From contig CAWEYR010000002.1 of NCBI GenBank assembly GCA_963813345.1, positions 11,496 to 75,495 of the forward strand: DNA of 64,000 bases, read 5' to 3'. Origin of the DNA: CAWDDA01 sp963813345 (lineage in GTDB: Bacteria > Acidobacteriota > Blastocatellia > RBC074). Shown here one piece after another: positions 17,236 to 26,994 of the stretch. The notes below the pieces were generated by a model. That model made no database searches. It had not been told where the DNA came from and saw nothing but the letters and a program-made list of their open reading frames with translations. Position numbers and translations under genes: made by a program. The number at the start of each line of letters is the position of its first letter. Position 1 is the stretch's first letter.

Positions 17236-18593
17236 TAAATCAGTCCGCGCGAAATCACCCACTGCAGGAATCCGCAGCCTAAGATGATCAATACTGGATT
17301 CAAACGCGCGCGCATCATGAGAAGAAAAGCGAGAGTCGCGACGCCATAGCTTGTCGCGGATGAACCGAGGCCCGACCGCGCCAGACTGACCCCGGCAGCA
17401 GCCATCATTCCCACCACGGCTGGCGCAATGCCAGCAAGAAACGCCTGAACCTGCTTGTTCGACTGGAAGCGGTTGAGTGATGTTCCCGCGATCGAAGTCA
17501 GCACGAATGATGGGAGAAAGGCAGCAATCGTTGCTGCAAGAGCACCCGCGATACCAGCTACCTTATACCCGACGAAAGTTGAAGTGATCAGGATCGGTCC
17601 CGGAGTTATCTGTCCGAACGCCATGCCATCGGCAAACTCGGCGTGAGTCAGCCACTGATGCACTTCGACGACATCGGCTTCGATCTGAGGGACCATCACA
17701 TAGCCGCCACCAAAGGTCACCGTTCCGATGCGAAGGAAGATCACAATCAGTCGCCAGAGGATGACAAACTGCTCGAGAAACGGCAGCGCGATCAGAACGA
17801 GAAGGATGGGCGCTGCAAAACTGAAGAGTCGCCTTTCGCGTGTAGCTTCTTCCTGAACGGGTTCCTCTGCCGTGTCAGCTTCGGCTTCACTTTCTACCTC
17901 GGGCTCATTATCAGACTTCTTGCTTCGCAACTTTTTGCGCACTCGGCGGCGCGCGCGACTCTTGAACGATTGAATGAAGACGCCGATCAGACCTGACAAC
18001 AGGACAACTTCAGCAATCGTCGTTTCGGTAAAGATGAGAAGGAAGCCGACGGCAACGCCGAGTTCAAGGTGCCATTGTTTTTGAACAGCCGTCTTGCCAA
18101 GACGGACGGTGTTAGCGGCGATCAACCCGACGACTGCTGCGCTGAATCCCTGAAAGACGCGGCGCGCGTCAGGGAAAACAATCAGGTAACCATGCGCGAT
18201 CGAAAGTCCGAGCATTACGAGAAACGAAGGAACGAGAAAGCTTACTACCGAGACCAGGGCTCCTTTGAGACCAGCGAGTTTGAGGCCGATGTATGTGATC
18301 GCGTTGGCTGCGTTCGCTCCGGGCAGGCTTTGTGCGAGCGAGACAGCATCCAGGAATTCATGCTCGGTCAACCATCTCTTCTGACGGACGACTACGCGAC
18401 GGATGTTGCCGAGAATTGCGAATCCACCGCCGAATCCGGTGGCTCCCATCGTGAAGAATGCAGTTGTGAGTTCCTTGAGCGCTACTTTCGACGGAGCCGG
18501 TTCGAACTGTATCGCGAGCCAGGCTCGAATCGAGTCGACCCTTTCGCGAATATTCTCCTTCCAGCTCGTCGAAGTGTCGCCTATCGCGCTCAC
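17235..18593 (-). CDS. chrA: Chromate transporter, CHR family, long (two-domain) form
   Basis: The protein is 452 residues with two homologous CHR domains. The first has FFTMGATGFGGGFAILGNIR and SLAQSLPGANAANAITYIG. The second has RIGTVTFGGGYVMVPQIE and AFGQITPGPILITSTFVGYK. They are separated by a highly charged linker (about residues 205-250, rich in R, K and E). Long ChrA proteins export chromate and perhaps sulfate by membrane potential. The ATG at 18593 is 72 bp from the divergent F420 reductase start. The stop lies in the inverted repeat. Confidence 0.93.
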   Translation of the reverse strand: MSAIGDTSTSWKENIRERVDSIRAWLAIQFEPAPSKVALKELTTAFFTMGATGFGGGFAILGNIRRVVVRQKRWLTEHEFLDAVSLAQSLPGANAANAITYIGLKLAGLKGALVSVVSFLVPSFLVMLGLSIAHGYLIVFPDARRVFQGFSAAVVGLIAANTVRLGKTAVQKQWHLELGVAVGFLLIFTETTIAEVVLLSGLIGVFIQSFKSRARRRVRKKLRSKKSDNEPEVESEAEADTAEEPVQEEATRERRLFSFAAPILLVLIALPFLEQFVILWRLIVIFLRIGTVTFGGGYVMVPQIEADVVEVHQWLTHAEFADGMAFGQITPGPILITSTFVGYKVAGIAGALAATIAAFLPSFVLTSIAGTSLNRFQSNKQVQAFLAGIAPAVVGMMAAAGVSLARSGLGSSATSYGVATLAFLLMMRARLNPVLIILGCGFLQWVISRGLI

Positions 18594-18664
18594 TGAAACC
18601 TCCTCATACGCGAAAGAGCGCGATGGGGAATTTGGTGCTACAATCCCGGCCCACCAAGGGGAAA

Positions 18665-19336
18665 ATGGCTCGAGAACGAATATCTATTATCGGGGGAAGC
18701 GGTGATCAGGGTAAAGGGCTTGCTCTGAGATGGGCGCGCGCAGGTTACGAAGTAGTCATCGGATCACGCGATCGCGAGCGTGCAGCGGCGGCCGCCGATG
18801 ACATTCGACAGCGTGCAGGGACAGAGGTGACTGCATCCGGCGCCCTCAACGCCGAAGCAGCGAGCGCGGCGCCAGCTGTAGTCCTTTGTGTACCGTTTGC
18901 TGCTCAGGCCGCTACACTCGGTGAGATTCGTGAGCATCTGAATCCTGGAACGCTCTTCATCGACGTGACGGTACCACTTGCGATTGCTGTCGGAGGCAAG
19001 CTGACGCAGGTTTTGGGCGTATGGGATGGCTCTGCGGCCGAGCAAGCCGCGCGGATTCTGGGTGACCGGGTGGATGTGGTTTCGGCTTTTCATAATGCCG
19101 GCGCGGGAGCACTTCAGGACTTTGAGAAGCCGGTCGAATGCGACGTACTGGTTTGCGGTAATAGCAAAGGTGCGAAAGAGAAGACGCGCGCACTGGTTGA
19201 GGTGATTTCAGGCTGCAGATATGTGGATGCGGGACCGCTCTCGAACTCGCGCACGGTCGAAGCAATCACAGCGCTTCTCGTTGGGATCAATATGCGTTAC
19301 AAAACGCATTCGGGCATAAGGATTACGGGGGTGTGA
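18665..19336 (+). CDS. npdG: NADPH:F420 oxidoreductase family protein (NPDB)
   Basis: The protein is 223 residues from the ATG at 18665, preceded by AAGGGG. The N-terminal Rossmann motif is ISIIGGSGDQGKGLALRWA, with GSRDRERAA as the 2'-phosphate-binding arm. VSAFHNAGAGALQD and the C-terminal NMRYKTHSGIRITGV match the NPDB family, which moves hydride between NADPH and coenzyme F420. F420 use is plausible in this group, but no F420 biosynthesis gene is in the window, so the cofactor assignment rests on family similarity. Confidence 0.85.
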   Translation: MARERISIIGGSGDQGKGLALRWARAGYEVVIGSRDRERAAAAADDIRQRAGTEVTASGALNAEAASAAPAVVLCVPFAAQAATLGEIREHLNPGTLFIDVTVPLAIAVGGKLTQVLGVWDGSAAEQAARILGDRVDVVSAFHNAGAGALQDFEKPVECDVLVCGNSKGAKEKTRALVEVISGCRYVDAGPLSNSRTVEAITALLVGINMRYKTHSGIRITGV

Positions 19337-19341
19337 GAGGA

Positions 19342-19465
19342 AGTGGTCAGGGTCAGGGTCAGGGTCGGGGTCAGGGGTTTGAGTTCAAGCTTTAGCTTGT
19401 GGTTGGAATTGATAACCGCCAAGCTAAAGCTTGAACTCAAGACACTCCCTGACCCCCGACCCCCA
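19342..19465. repeat. Palindrome GAGTTCAAGCTTTAGCTTG flanked by GGTCAG arrays
   Basis: Arms 19381-19399 (GAGTTCAAGCTTTAGCTTG) and 19420-19438 (its reverse complement) enclose a 20-nt centre. The left flank has repeated GGTCAG/GGGTCAG units (19345-19377) and the right flank the complementary CTGACCC units (19447-19465). The flanks extend the hairpin. It follows the F420 reductase stop by about 5 bp. The remaining intergenic DNA to 19702 is AT-rich, with TATAAT at 19612-19617 as a possible -10 box; I see no clear -35. Confidence 0.88.
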
Positions 19466-19702
19466 CTCCCTTCTTCCCCTTTTTGACTGGCCTTGATTCA
19501 CAGTTTCAGAGTATGATGCCGCTTATCTGTGAAACGGGTTAAGACTGGCTCGTGACTCGGCTGGCCGCCACTGGTTCTTCACGCCCCTGGAGTGGTTGTT
19601 GGCCTAATAAATATAATAGGATAGAAGCCTTATAGCTTAATCAGCTCATGATCTGACGCCCGTGCGCAGAGTTTATAGCGTTTGTAAAGGAGCACACCTC
19701 AC

Positions 19703-22159
19703 ATGAACATCCGTTCTACGTCTGTTAACTCGTCTTTTCGATACACGCTCGGGTTGGCTCTACTTGCCCTTACGGCTTTTGCCGGCGGTGCCTCATTCTC
19801 TGAAGCAGCCGGTGGATCGTCAATCAGGACACCCCAGGTTCGTATGCTGCGAGCACCCTCGATCGCCGCTGCTCCGGGAAGCCTTTTGAGCATTCCCGTC
19901 GAGCTGTTTGCGCAGGGCGATGAGCAGGATATCCGTTTCAGCCTGAAATTCGATTCCTCTGCTCTTGCTTTCGTTCGAGCCGAGCTCGGAGAGCACGCTC
20001 AAGGTGCGTTCTTGAACGTAGACGAAAGCTACGCAGCTTCAGGATCGATCGGCGTAACGATTGACCTCATCGAAGACCGGCACTTCCAGGTGGGAACGAA
20101 TCATGTCGTCAATCTGCTGTTCCGTCTGGACGGTTCGCGGATGGGCCACCGGTCGACTCTCGAGTTCACGGACTTCCCTGTTGCTCGCAGCATTACGACT
20201 AAAGACGCGGAAAGCCTCGAGACTGCCTTTACAAATGGCACAGTAGCCATCGCTGGAACGCTCGAGGCGGATGTTGCGCCGAGAACGAACGGTGACGGAA
20301 ACCTTTCGCTTGGAGACTGGATCCAGGCAGGACGCTTCGCAGCGAAGATTGACAATGCTGGCACGGGCAGCGAATTCCAGAGTGCAGACAGTGCACCTCG
20401 TTCAACTCTTGGTGACGGCCAGATCAGATTGGCCGACTGGGTTCAGGCGGGTCGTTACACGCAGACACTTGACCCGTCAACTCCGGCAGGTGGTCCAACG
20501 GCACCTCCAGGTGTCGCCGAGTCTGGAGCTGCTCCTCCGGCAGGAACGAACGAACAGACTCAGGGTCTTGTCGTCCGCGTCGCCAACACGACGTTTATGC
20601 GCGGGCAGGACAACTCGGTGGATATTCAGCTCGATGCCCAGGGCACTGAGAACGCGGTCGCATTTACGCTCAATTATGAACCAACCCACATGACGTTTGT
20701 GGGGGCGACCTTGGGGACGGGAGTTCCCGCAAACTCTGACGCAGTTCTCAACCTGAACAATTCGCAGCTCAATGCAGGTCGAATCGGAATCGCTCTTGCT
20801 CTTCGAGGTGGAGTCAACTTCGGTACGGGCACAAAGCAGCTGGTCGTGGTTCGCTTTACCGTGCCGACACTTGGCAACCAGAACTCATCAACGGTGAGCT
20901 TCACCGATGATGTGCTTGCCCGTGAAGTTGTCGATACAAATGCGAACGTGCTCGGGGCAACCTTTACAAACGGCACAATCAACTTCACTCCTACGGTGAA
21001 TGCCGTGCCCATCATCTCGACGATTGCGCCGAGCTTTGTGAATGTCGGTGGACCGGCGTTCACATTGATCGTCATCGGCACGGATTTTGTTAACGGCGCG
21101 TCTGTCAGGATCGATGGCGCCGATATCGCCACGAATTTCGTGAGCGCCGGCGAGCTGCAGGCGTTCGTGCCTGCTTCACTCATAGCCCAAACAGCTGTTC
21201 TCTCAGTGACGGTGCGAAACCCGGCACCGGGAGGCGGCATTTCAGCGACGCTCTTCCTATCGGTCCAGAATCCCCCACCAGTGCTGACTGAGCTGAGTCC
21301 AAACATCGTTGGAGTCAATACAGGTGGATTCGTTCTGCGCGCGCGAGGATCGAACTTTGCGCAAGGCGCAATTCTGCGTGTTCGAGGTGAGGAACGTCAG
21401 ACCACGTTCGTCAGCAGTACTGAGCTGACGGCCGCGATTCTGGCAAGTGACATCAGCGAGCTTGGCACAGCTCAGATTACGGTAAGAAACCCCGAGCCTG
21501 GCGGAGGTGTTTCGAATGAGCTTCCGCTCCTGATCGTCACACCGAATGGGCTTCCGAGACTCACGAGTCTCGAGCCTGAAACAAAAGTTCCAGGAGATAC
21601 CGCCTTCACGCTGGTACTCAACGGTACCAATTTTGGCATCAACGCCGTGGTTACCTGGGCCGGCAGTCCGCGGCCAACGCACTTTGTTGATTCAACCAGA
21701 CTGACCGCTGATATCTCTGCTGCTGATATTGCGGTTGCAGGCACGTTCCAGGTGAGGGTTGTAAATCCTCCACCGGGAGGCGGCAACTCGAATCTATTGC
21801 CGTTTGTAGTGGCGGGAACACCCAATCCGGTGCCTACACTGACGGCGATCAATCCGACGCAAGTGACATCGGGCGGGCCTGACTTCAATCTGGTAGTGAC
21901 CGGTACGAACTTCACGTCGAGCAGTCTCGTTCTCTTCAACAATCTCGGCACGTCAGACAACGTTCATATCACCAACCGAACTGAGAGCAGTGATCTTCGC
22001 TTCCGATATCGCTACAGGCGGAATTGCGAATATTACTGTTTCAAACCCGCCACCGGGCGGCGGTGTGACTGCTCCGCAGACGCTGACGATCAATCTCGGA
22101 GTACCCGCGATCACTCTACTCAGTCCGTCATCAGCGCTTGCTGGCGGAGCTGCGTTTAG
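19703..22159 (+). CDS. Giant exported cohesin/dockerin-like and IPT/TIG repeat protein, N-terminal part
   Basis: ATG at 19703 follows AAAGGAGCACACC. A signal peptide (TLGLALLALTAFAGGASFSEA) precedes a cohesin-like beta domain (about residues 45-190). A dockerin-like pair follows: DVAPRTNGDGNLSLGDWIQA and, 40 residues later, LGDGQIRLADWVQAGRY. A second cohesin-like domain (about 285-430) leads into IPT/TIG repeats of about 85 residues, each ending NPxPGGGxSN. Four repeats are read before the frame is lost near 21975. Likely a surface or extracellular adhesin or scaffold; the partner is unknown. Confidence 0.85.
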   Translation: MNIRSTSVNSSFRYTLGLALLALTAFAGGASFSEAAGGSSIRTPQVRMLRAPSIAAAPGSLLSIPVELFAQGDEQDIRFSLKFDSSALAFVRAELGEHAQGAFLNVDESYAASGSIGVTIDLIEDRHFQVGTNHVVNLLFRLDGSRMGHRSTLEFTDFPVARSITTKDAESLETAFTNGTVAIAGTLEADVAPRTNGDGNLSLGDWIQAGRFAAKIDNAGTGSEFQSADSAPRSTLGDGQIRLADWVQAGRYTQTLDPSTPAGGPTAPPGVAESGAAPPAGTNEQTQGLVVRVANTTFMRGQDNSVDIQLDAQGTENAVAFTLNYEPTHMTFVGATLGTGVPANSDAVLNLNNSQLNAGRIGIALALRGGVNFGTGTKQLVVVRFTVPTLGNQNSSTVSFTDDVLAREVVDTNANVLGATFTNGTINFTPTVNAVPIISTIAPSFVNVGGPAFTLIVIGTDFVNGASVRIDGADIATNFVSAGELQAFVPASLIAQTAVLSVTVRNPAPGGGISATLFLSVQNPPPVLTELSPNIVGVNTGGFVLRARGSNFAQGAILRVRGEERQTTFVSSTELTAAILASDISELGTAQITVRNPEPGGGVSNELPLLIVTPNGLPRLTSLEPETKVPGDTAFTLVLNGTNFGINAVVTWAGSPRPTHFVDSTRLTADISAADIAVAGTFQVRVVNPPPGGGNSNLLPFVVAGTPNPVPTLTAINPTQVTSGGPDFNLVVTGTNFTSSSLVLFNNLGTSDNVHITNRTESSDLRFRYRYRRNCEYYCFKPATGRRCDCSADADDQSRSTRDHSTQSVISACWRSCV

Positions 22160-24383
22160 TCTCGGTGTCACGGGAACGAGCTTTGCTCAGGGCTCGGTAG
22201 TCCGATGGAATGGTGCTGACCGCACCACTGAGTTCATCAGCGGCACAGAGCTGCGCGCGTCGATCACTGCCGCCGACATCGCCGCTATCGGTACTGCATC
22301 GGTAACCGTCTTCAGCCCGCCGCCGGGAGGAGGCCTTTCGAACGCTGTGAACTTCACGATCCGCGCGGATAACAATCCGCTTCCGAGGATCGAGACGCTG
22401 ACTCCGTCACAAGCGTTCGTGAATGGCACCGGATTTACTCTGACAGTTGTCGGCAGCGGCTTCGTCGACGGCTCGTCTGTAAGATGGGATGGGAGCTCGC
22501 GGCCAACTACGTTTGTCGATTCAACCAGACTGACGGCCGCGATTCCGGCGGCGGATCTGACGTCAATTCGTACCGTCCCGATAACAGTCTTTAACTCGAC
22601 TCCGGGCGGAGGCACGTCGAATCCTGTCAACTTCAGCGTCGTCGCACAACCTCCGACCGCGCCCCAGATTTCTTCGATCACTCCGAGCACGGTCAACGCG
22701 GGCGGCCAGGCATTCGCTTTGGCGGTCGAGGGAGCGAACTTCAACGAGAGCTCGGTGGTTCAGTTCAACAGTTCCGATCGGGTGACACAGTTTGTCAACA
22801 CGACTCAACTGATCGCTCAGATCACGCAGGAGGACGTTCGATTTGGCGGCATTGCAACGATCAACGTAATCAACCGTCCAAACGGTGGAACGTCGAATGT
22901 CGTCAATCTGACGATCCTCAATCCGGTCCCGACGATTACCGCAACGAACCCGAATATCCTGGCGAGAGGAACACAGGCTCAGTCCATTCAAGTATCTGGA
23001 ACAAACTTCGGTGGGTCGATGGTGGTTCAAGTCAATGGTCAACCGCGTGATACTACGGTGATCAGTCCGACACTCGCGAATGTTCTCATTCTCGGTTCGG
23101 ACACGGCCAACATTGGCACTTTGACACTGATCGCCAGGAATCCTTTGCCCGGGGGCGGAGACTCGAATGCGTTTCCACTCCAGGTCGTACAGAGCAATCC
23201 GTTGCCCAGGCTCGAGTCGATTACACCCGACTCTGCAAACGCAGGAGGACCAGCGTTCTCACTCGTAGCTCAGGGTACGAGCTTTGTTCCGGGCTCCATT
23301 GTCAGATTCGGCACTCGAGACCTGCAAACAGAGTACATTTCAGCTACGAACCTGGTCGCACAGGTGACGCCGGTCGATCTGCAACTTGGTGGACAGGTTC
23401 CAGTCCGGGTCATCAACCCCGCGCCCGGAGGCGGCAATAGCGGCGCAGTATTCTTCTCGATTACGACTCTGCCGCCGACGCTTACAAGCGTCACGCCAAA
23501 CCCAATTGTCGGCACGGCGCAACCTGTCGCGGTGACGGTTGATGGTACAAACTTCGCCGGCGCGTCGGTTGTCAGATTCAACGGTGTTGCAAAACAGACC
23601 CAGTTCGTAAGTGGGACACGACTCGTGATGACATTGCAGCCTTTCGACCTGGTGGGTATCACTTCAGCATCGATCGAAGTGTTCACGCCACCGCCGGGAG
23701 GAGGCACCTCGAACAGCGTCACGGTGGGAGTAACTCCGCTCGCGGCGCCGCCGCCGATCATCAGTTCACTGGATCCTGCGGCTGTTGTCGTCGGAAGTGG
23801 TGCAACTTCACTTCGCGTGATTGGCTCGCAGTTCTTCCCGACTACAGTTATCCAGGTCAATGGAGCTGCGCGGCCGACCTCTTTCGTGAGCCAGACCGAG
23901 CTGCAGATGACGCTCACGGCTCAGGACCTGGCGGCAGTAACCACACTGGTGATTACTGCATTCACGCCGGCACCGGGTGGCGGAACATCGAATGCTGTGA
24001 ATTTTGCCGTGGTTGGTGGTGCGGCACCAGCGCCAACACTGGTGAGCCTGCAGCCAGCGACTGGAGTGCTTGGAACGCCATTCATCCTGGTCGCCAACGG
24101 CACCAACATTCAGCCTCAATCCGTCATTCAGGTAAATGGCCAGAGCCGGGCAAGCTCGTTCATCAGCGGTACGCAGCTCTCGACGCAGCTTACGGCGAAT
24201 GATGTCGCTGCGGCGGGCCAACTGAGCATCACTATCTTTACACCTGCTCCGGGAGGCGGAACCTCGAATGCTCTGTCGCTGCAGATCGTCGCGGAGAGCT
24301 TCCCGACGCCTGCTGATCACGTCGCTCAGTCCGACAGAAGTGATAGCGGGCGGACCCGCATTCAGTTTGACAGTGAATGGTGA
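21990..24383 (+). CDS. Giant IPT/TIG repeat protein, middle part
   Basis: This frame starts with IFASDIATGGIANITVSNPP, the second half of IPT repeat 4, and carries repeats 5 to 12, each beginning like PxIxSLxPSxVxAGGPAF and ending PAPGGGTSN. In-frame similarity ends at about 24305. The DNA shows a matching period of about 255 bp, so assembly or recombination could easily change the copy number. Confidence 0.85.
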   Translation: MIFASDIATGGIANITVSNPPPGGGVTAPQTLTINLGVPAITLLSPSSALAGGAAFSLGVTGTSFAQGSVVRWNGADRTTEFISGTELRASITAADIAAIGTASVTVFSPPPGGGLSNAVNFTIRADNNPLPRIETLTPSQAFVNGTGFTLTVVGSGFVDGSSVRWDGSSRPTTFVDSTRLTAAIPAADLTSIRTVPITVFNSTPGGGTSNPVNFSVVAQPPTAPQISSITPSTVNAGGQAFALAVEGANFNESSVVQFNSSDRVTQFVNTTQLIAQITQEDVRFGGIATINVINRPNGGTSNVVNLTILNPVPTITATNPNILARGTQAQSIQVSGTNFGGSMVVQVNGQPRDTTVISPTLANVLILGSDTANIGTLTLIARNPLPGGGDSNAFPLQVVQSNPLPRLESITPDSANAGGPAFSLVAQGTSFVPGSIVRFGTRDLQTEYISATNLVAQVTPVDLQLGGQVPVRVINPAPGGGNSGAVFFSITTLPPTLTSVTPNPIVGTAQPVAVTVDGTNFAGASVVRFNGVAKQTQFVSGTRLVMTLQPFDLVGITSASIEVFTPPPGGGTSNSVTVGVTPLAAPPPIISSLDPAAVVVGSGATSLRVIGSQFFPTTVIQVNGAARPTSFVSQTELQMTLTAQDLAAVTTLVITAFTPAPGGGTSNAVNFAVVGGAAPAPTLVSLQPATGVLGTPFILVANGTNIQPQSVIQVNGQSRASSFISGTQLSTQLTANDVAAAGQLSITIFTPAPGGGTSNALSLQIVAESFPTPADHVAQSDRSDSGRTRIQFDSEW

Positions 24384-25125
24384 TGGATTCCGATCAGGAT
24401 CAGTGGTGCGTGTGAACGGCCAGAACCGGCCGACGACGATCATCAACGTTACTCAACTTGTAGCCCAGTTGTCCGCCAACGACATTTCCATAGAGGGTCA
24501 GTTGCCTATAACTGTCTTCAACCCGTCGCCGGGTGGAGGGCTGTCGAACACTCTCGTTCTGCTGATCACTTCGCCAGGTCCGCCACAGCCGTGCCGCGAG
24601 ATCTGTTGGAGCTCGGCGGCCTACTGGGATAGGAATCCTTCGAGCTGGCCAAGTGGATCGGTATTTGTTGGTGGAGCCAATGGCAACGCACCGATACCGA
24701 TCTCGCCCTCTGACCACGCTATCCATCAGGCTCTCGAGGGCGGACCCGGACCGTTGCAACAGCTGAACCAACAGTACGTCGCGTGGCAGTTCAATTTCCT
24801 CAGGGCAGGAAACAATGCCAATGCGGCAAAGGGGAGCAACGCGCAGTGCTACGGCCTCGAATTTCCGCCCTTTACACTTACCAATCTCGAAACGATCTCG
24901 GTGGTTACTCCACTCGGGACCATCGAGGCCCAGGTGCGACTGGCAATCCAACAGAATCGCGTCGACGACTACATCCCGCTCGCGGATGTGATGAGGTTGT
25001 TCAACGGCAATAACCCCTTCGACACTTGCTTCAAACCTGGTGGCATTGTCAGTAGCTTCAGCAGCTCAGGTATTGCGGGCGGCAACGAAACCCCCGCGAT
25101 TCTGAGGCGCCGGCAGGAAAGGTAG
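24268..25125 (+). CDS. Giant IPT/TIG repeat protein, C-terminal part
   Basis: From about 24312 the frame reads LITSLSPTEVIAGGPAFSLT, the 13th IPT repeat. It then moves into a unique C-terminal region of about 180 residues starting PCREICWSSAAYWDRNPSSW, with four cysteines and AIHQALEGGPGPLQQLNQQY. I do not recognise this end domain; its cysteines and asparagine-rich loops fit an extracellular location. The joined protein would be about 1,800 residues. The stop at 25123-25125 is 9 bp before a repeat element. Confidence 0.8.
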   Translation: MLCRCRSSRRASRRLLITSLSPTEVIAGGPAFSLTVNGDGFRSGSVVRVNGQNRPTTIINVTQLVAQLSANDISIEGQLPITVFNPSPGGGLSNTLVLLITSPGPPQPCREICWSSAAYWDRNPSSWPSGSVFVGGANGNAPIPISPSDHAIHQALEGGPGPLQQLNQQYVAWQFNFLRAGNNANAAKGSNAQCYGLEFPPFTLTNLETISVVTPLGTIEAQVRLAIQQNRVDDYIPLADVMRLFNGNNPFDTCFKPGGIVSSFSSSGIAGGNETPAILRRRQER

Positions 25126-25133
25126 GAAGAAGA

Positions 25134-25271
25134 AGGGGTCAGGGGTCAGGGGTCAGTGGTCGGTTTGAGTTCAAGCTTTAGCTTGCTGGTTGGTAGTTCG
25201 AGTTGACAACGAGCAAGCTAAAGCTTGAACTCGAACCCTACGACCCCGACCCCTGACCCCTGACCCCTTTT
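25134..25271. repeat. Palindrome GAGTTCAAGCTTTAGCTTG flanked by GGGTCAG arrays
   Basis: The core arms lie at about 25167-25185 and 25213-25231. The left flank is (GGGTCAG)n at 25135-25160 and the right flank the complementary (CTGACCC)n at 25241-25267. It lies between convergent genes. On the minus strand the right flank is translated as the tail of the epimerase gene. Confidence 0.88.
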
Positions 25272-26241
25272 CCAAACCACTCAATCGCCCTCACAAGCGC
25301 ACCTTCAATCGGGCTTTGCGGCAGGCCAAGTTCCCGCACGGCTTTGCTCGAATCGTAGAACATCTTTTCCCGGGACATTCTGACTGAATCGATCGACAGT
25401 CGCGGCCTGCGATGGCCGAGCCGTCCAAGTACCGCTTCGTCAAAGTATGCCGCAGCAAGTGGAAAGCTTTGAGGAATCGAGAAGCGTGGTGCAGGAAGGC
25501 CTGTAGAGCTTCGCGAGAAGGTCCAGCAATTCCTTCAGCGTCATATTCCTGTTACCGAGAATGTACCGCTCTCCTGTCCGCCCTCGCTCATACGCCAGTA
25601 AATGACCGCGAGCGACATCGACGACATCGATCACGTTTAACCCCGTATCGACGTAGAACGGCATGCGTCCTTCAAGAAAACGCACAATGATCTCCCCCGT
25701 AGGCGTAGGTTTGACATCGTACGATCCGATCGGAGTCGAAGGACTGACTACGACAACGTCCAGGCCGTCGCGTGCGGCTTCGAGCGCCACTCGCTCGGCG
25801 AGCAGTTTGGACTTCTTATAGTCGCCGACAAGATGCTCGAGTGGCGCCTGCGATTCTTCGCTGGCAACCTGTCCGTTCTGAGGTACGCCGATCGCAGCCA
25901 CCGAGCTTGTGTAAACAAACCGTCTTACCTTCGCGCGCCGCGCCGCAGCGAGCATCAGGCGCGTGCCTTCGACGTTGGTGCTGTAGATCGCCTCGCGATC
26001 ACGTCTGAAGAGTGAGTAGAGCGCAGCGACATGAAAGACCGCATCGCACTCGCCTATCAGATCAGCGAGTCGAGGTTCGTCATTGAGGTCGCCCTCGACT
26101 ACCTCGAGCGGAAGACCTGATGAGGTTGCTGCGATCGCTCGATGCTCGTACGAGTGCTCTCACGCTGTGACCGTCACCCAGCAGCGTCCGGACGAGGTTC
26201 GCTCCAACAAAACCTGATGCTCCGGTGACAAAGGCTCGCAT
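25238..26241 (-). CDS. hpnA: NAD-dependent sugar epimerase, HpnA-like (two frameshifts)
   Basis: ATG at 26241 gives MRAFVTGASGFVGANLVRTL, a Rossmann GxxGxxG start. An extra A at about 26122 breaks the frame, which resumes with GLPLEVVEGDLNDEP. The main open stretch is 25440-25955: FVYTSSVAAIG (active-site Ser), GDYKKSKLLAE (YxxxK) and VVVSPSTPIGSYDVKPTPTG, characteristic of hopanoid-associated HpnA. An extra T at about 25503 shifts the end; restored it reads TGLPAPRFSIPQSFPLAAAY and ends EWFGKGVRGQGSGS in the heptamer array. No other hopanoid genes are in the window, so the specific role is inferred. Confidence 0.8.
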
Positions 26242-26323
26242 GATTGTCCGTCAGAAACACTGAAGGCAGCGGGAGCACATTGCTGCCTGCTGCCTTCGAG
26301 AAGACTTCCGGTGGGGCGGTGTT

Positions 26324-26815
26324 TTAGACGCCCGCTACCTGAAGATGAACTTTGCGGTGATTCGGGCCATCGAATTCTGCGAGGATAATGTTCTGCCAGG
26401 TACCCAGCTTGAGTTTTCCGTTGACGATCGGGATTGAAAGACTCAGTCCGGCAAACACGGCTCGCAGATGCGCGTCGGCATTGCTGCGGTCGCAATCTGA
26501 AAGCATAGGGTCATTGTGTTTGTAATAGACGTTTCGCGGGATGAGCTGTTCGAACATCGATTCCACATCCGAAAGCAATGCGCCCTGAGTTTCATTGATG
26601 ATAACGCCGGCGGTAGTATGAAGTGATGAGACATGAAGTATGCCATTGCGCACCGGAGCCTCGTTAACGAATGCCGTGACCTCCGCAGTAATGCTTTTCA
26701 ACTCCAGCCTTTCAGCCGTGTCGAAAACAAGCGTGGTCGAGGCTACTTTGCAGGTACCTTCACTTACTTCGATCTTTCGGGCCTCCTCCACTGCTGCGAG
26801 TGTCAGGTTGCTCAT
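26324..26815 (-). CDS. YjbQ/UPF0047 family protein
   Basis: The protein is 163 residues, slightly longer than the usual about 140. The family core is GILHVSSLHTTAGVIINETQ, followed by YYKHNDPMLSDCDRSNADAH and a C-terminal LGTWQNIILAEFDGPNHRKV. Its histidines form the metal-like site of the fold. YjbQ proteins have thiamine-phosphate synthase side activity in E. coli; the physiological role is uncertain. A strong ribosome site (AAGGAGAA) lies 6 bp before the ATG. It stands alone between hpnA and purN. Confidence 0.92.
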   Translation of the reverse strand: MSNLTLAAVEEARKIEVSEGTCKVASTTLVFDTAERLELKSITAEVTAFVNEAPVRNGILHVSSLHTTAGVIINETQGALLSDVESMFEQLIPRNVYYKHNDPMLSDCDRSNADAHLRAVFAGLSLSIPIVNGKLKLGTWQNIILAEFDGPNHRKVHLQVAGV

Positions 26816-26994
26816 TATAAGGTTCTCCTTAGTTCTGCTTTGAGTGGGGTCACGCGCGGAAAACTGTCCAGTTGGTCATATTTCTCGTGCCGCTAACGCG
26901 ATCATGCTGAAAGCAGTCTGAAACTCTATCCAGTAGCTTTCCGCTTGTCAACCCGCCGGTCCCCTACAAAAACGTATCGTCAAATCACAGAAAA

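Noticed and set aside
19600..19702. Full promoter for the giant IPT gene
   Set aside because: TATAAT at 19612 is clear but no acceptable -35 box is at 16-18 nt, so only the -10 is mentioned.
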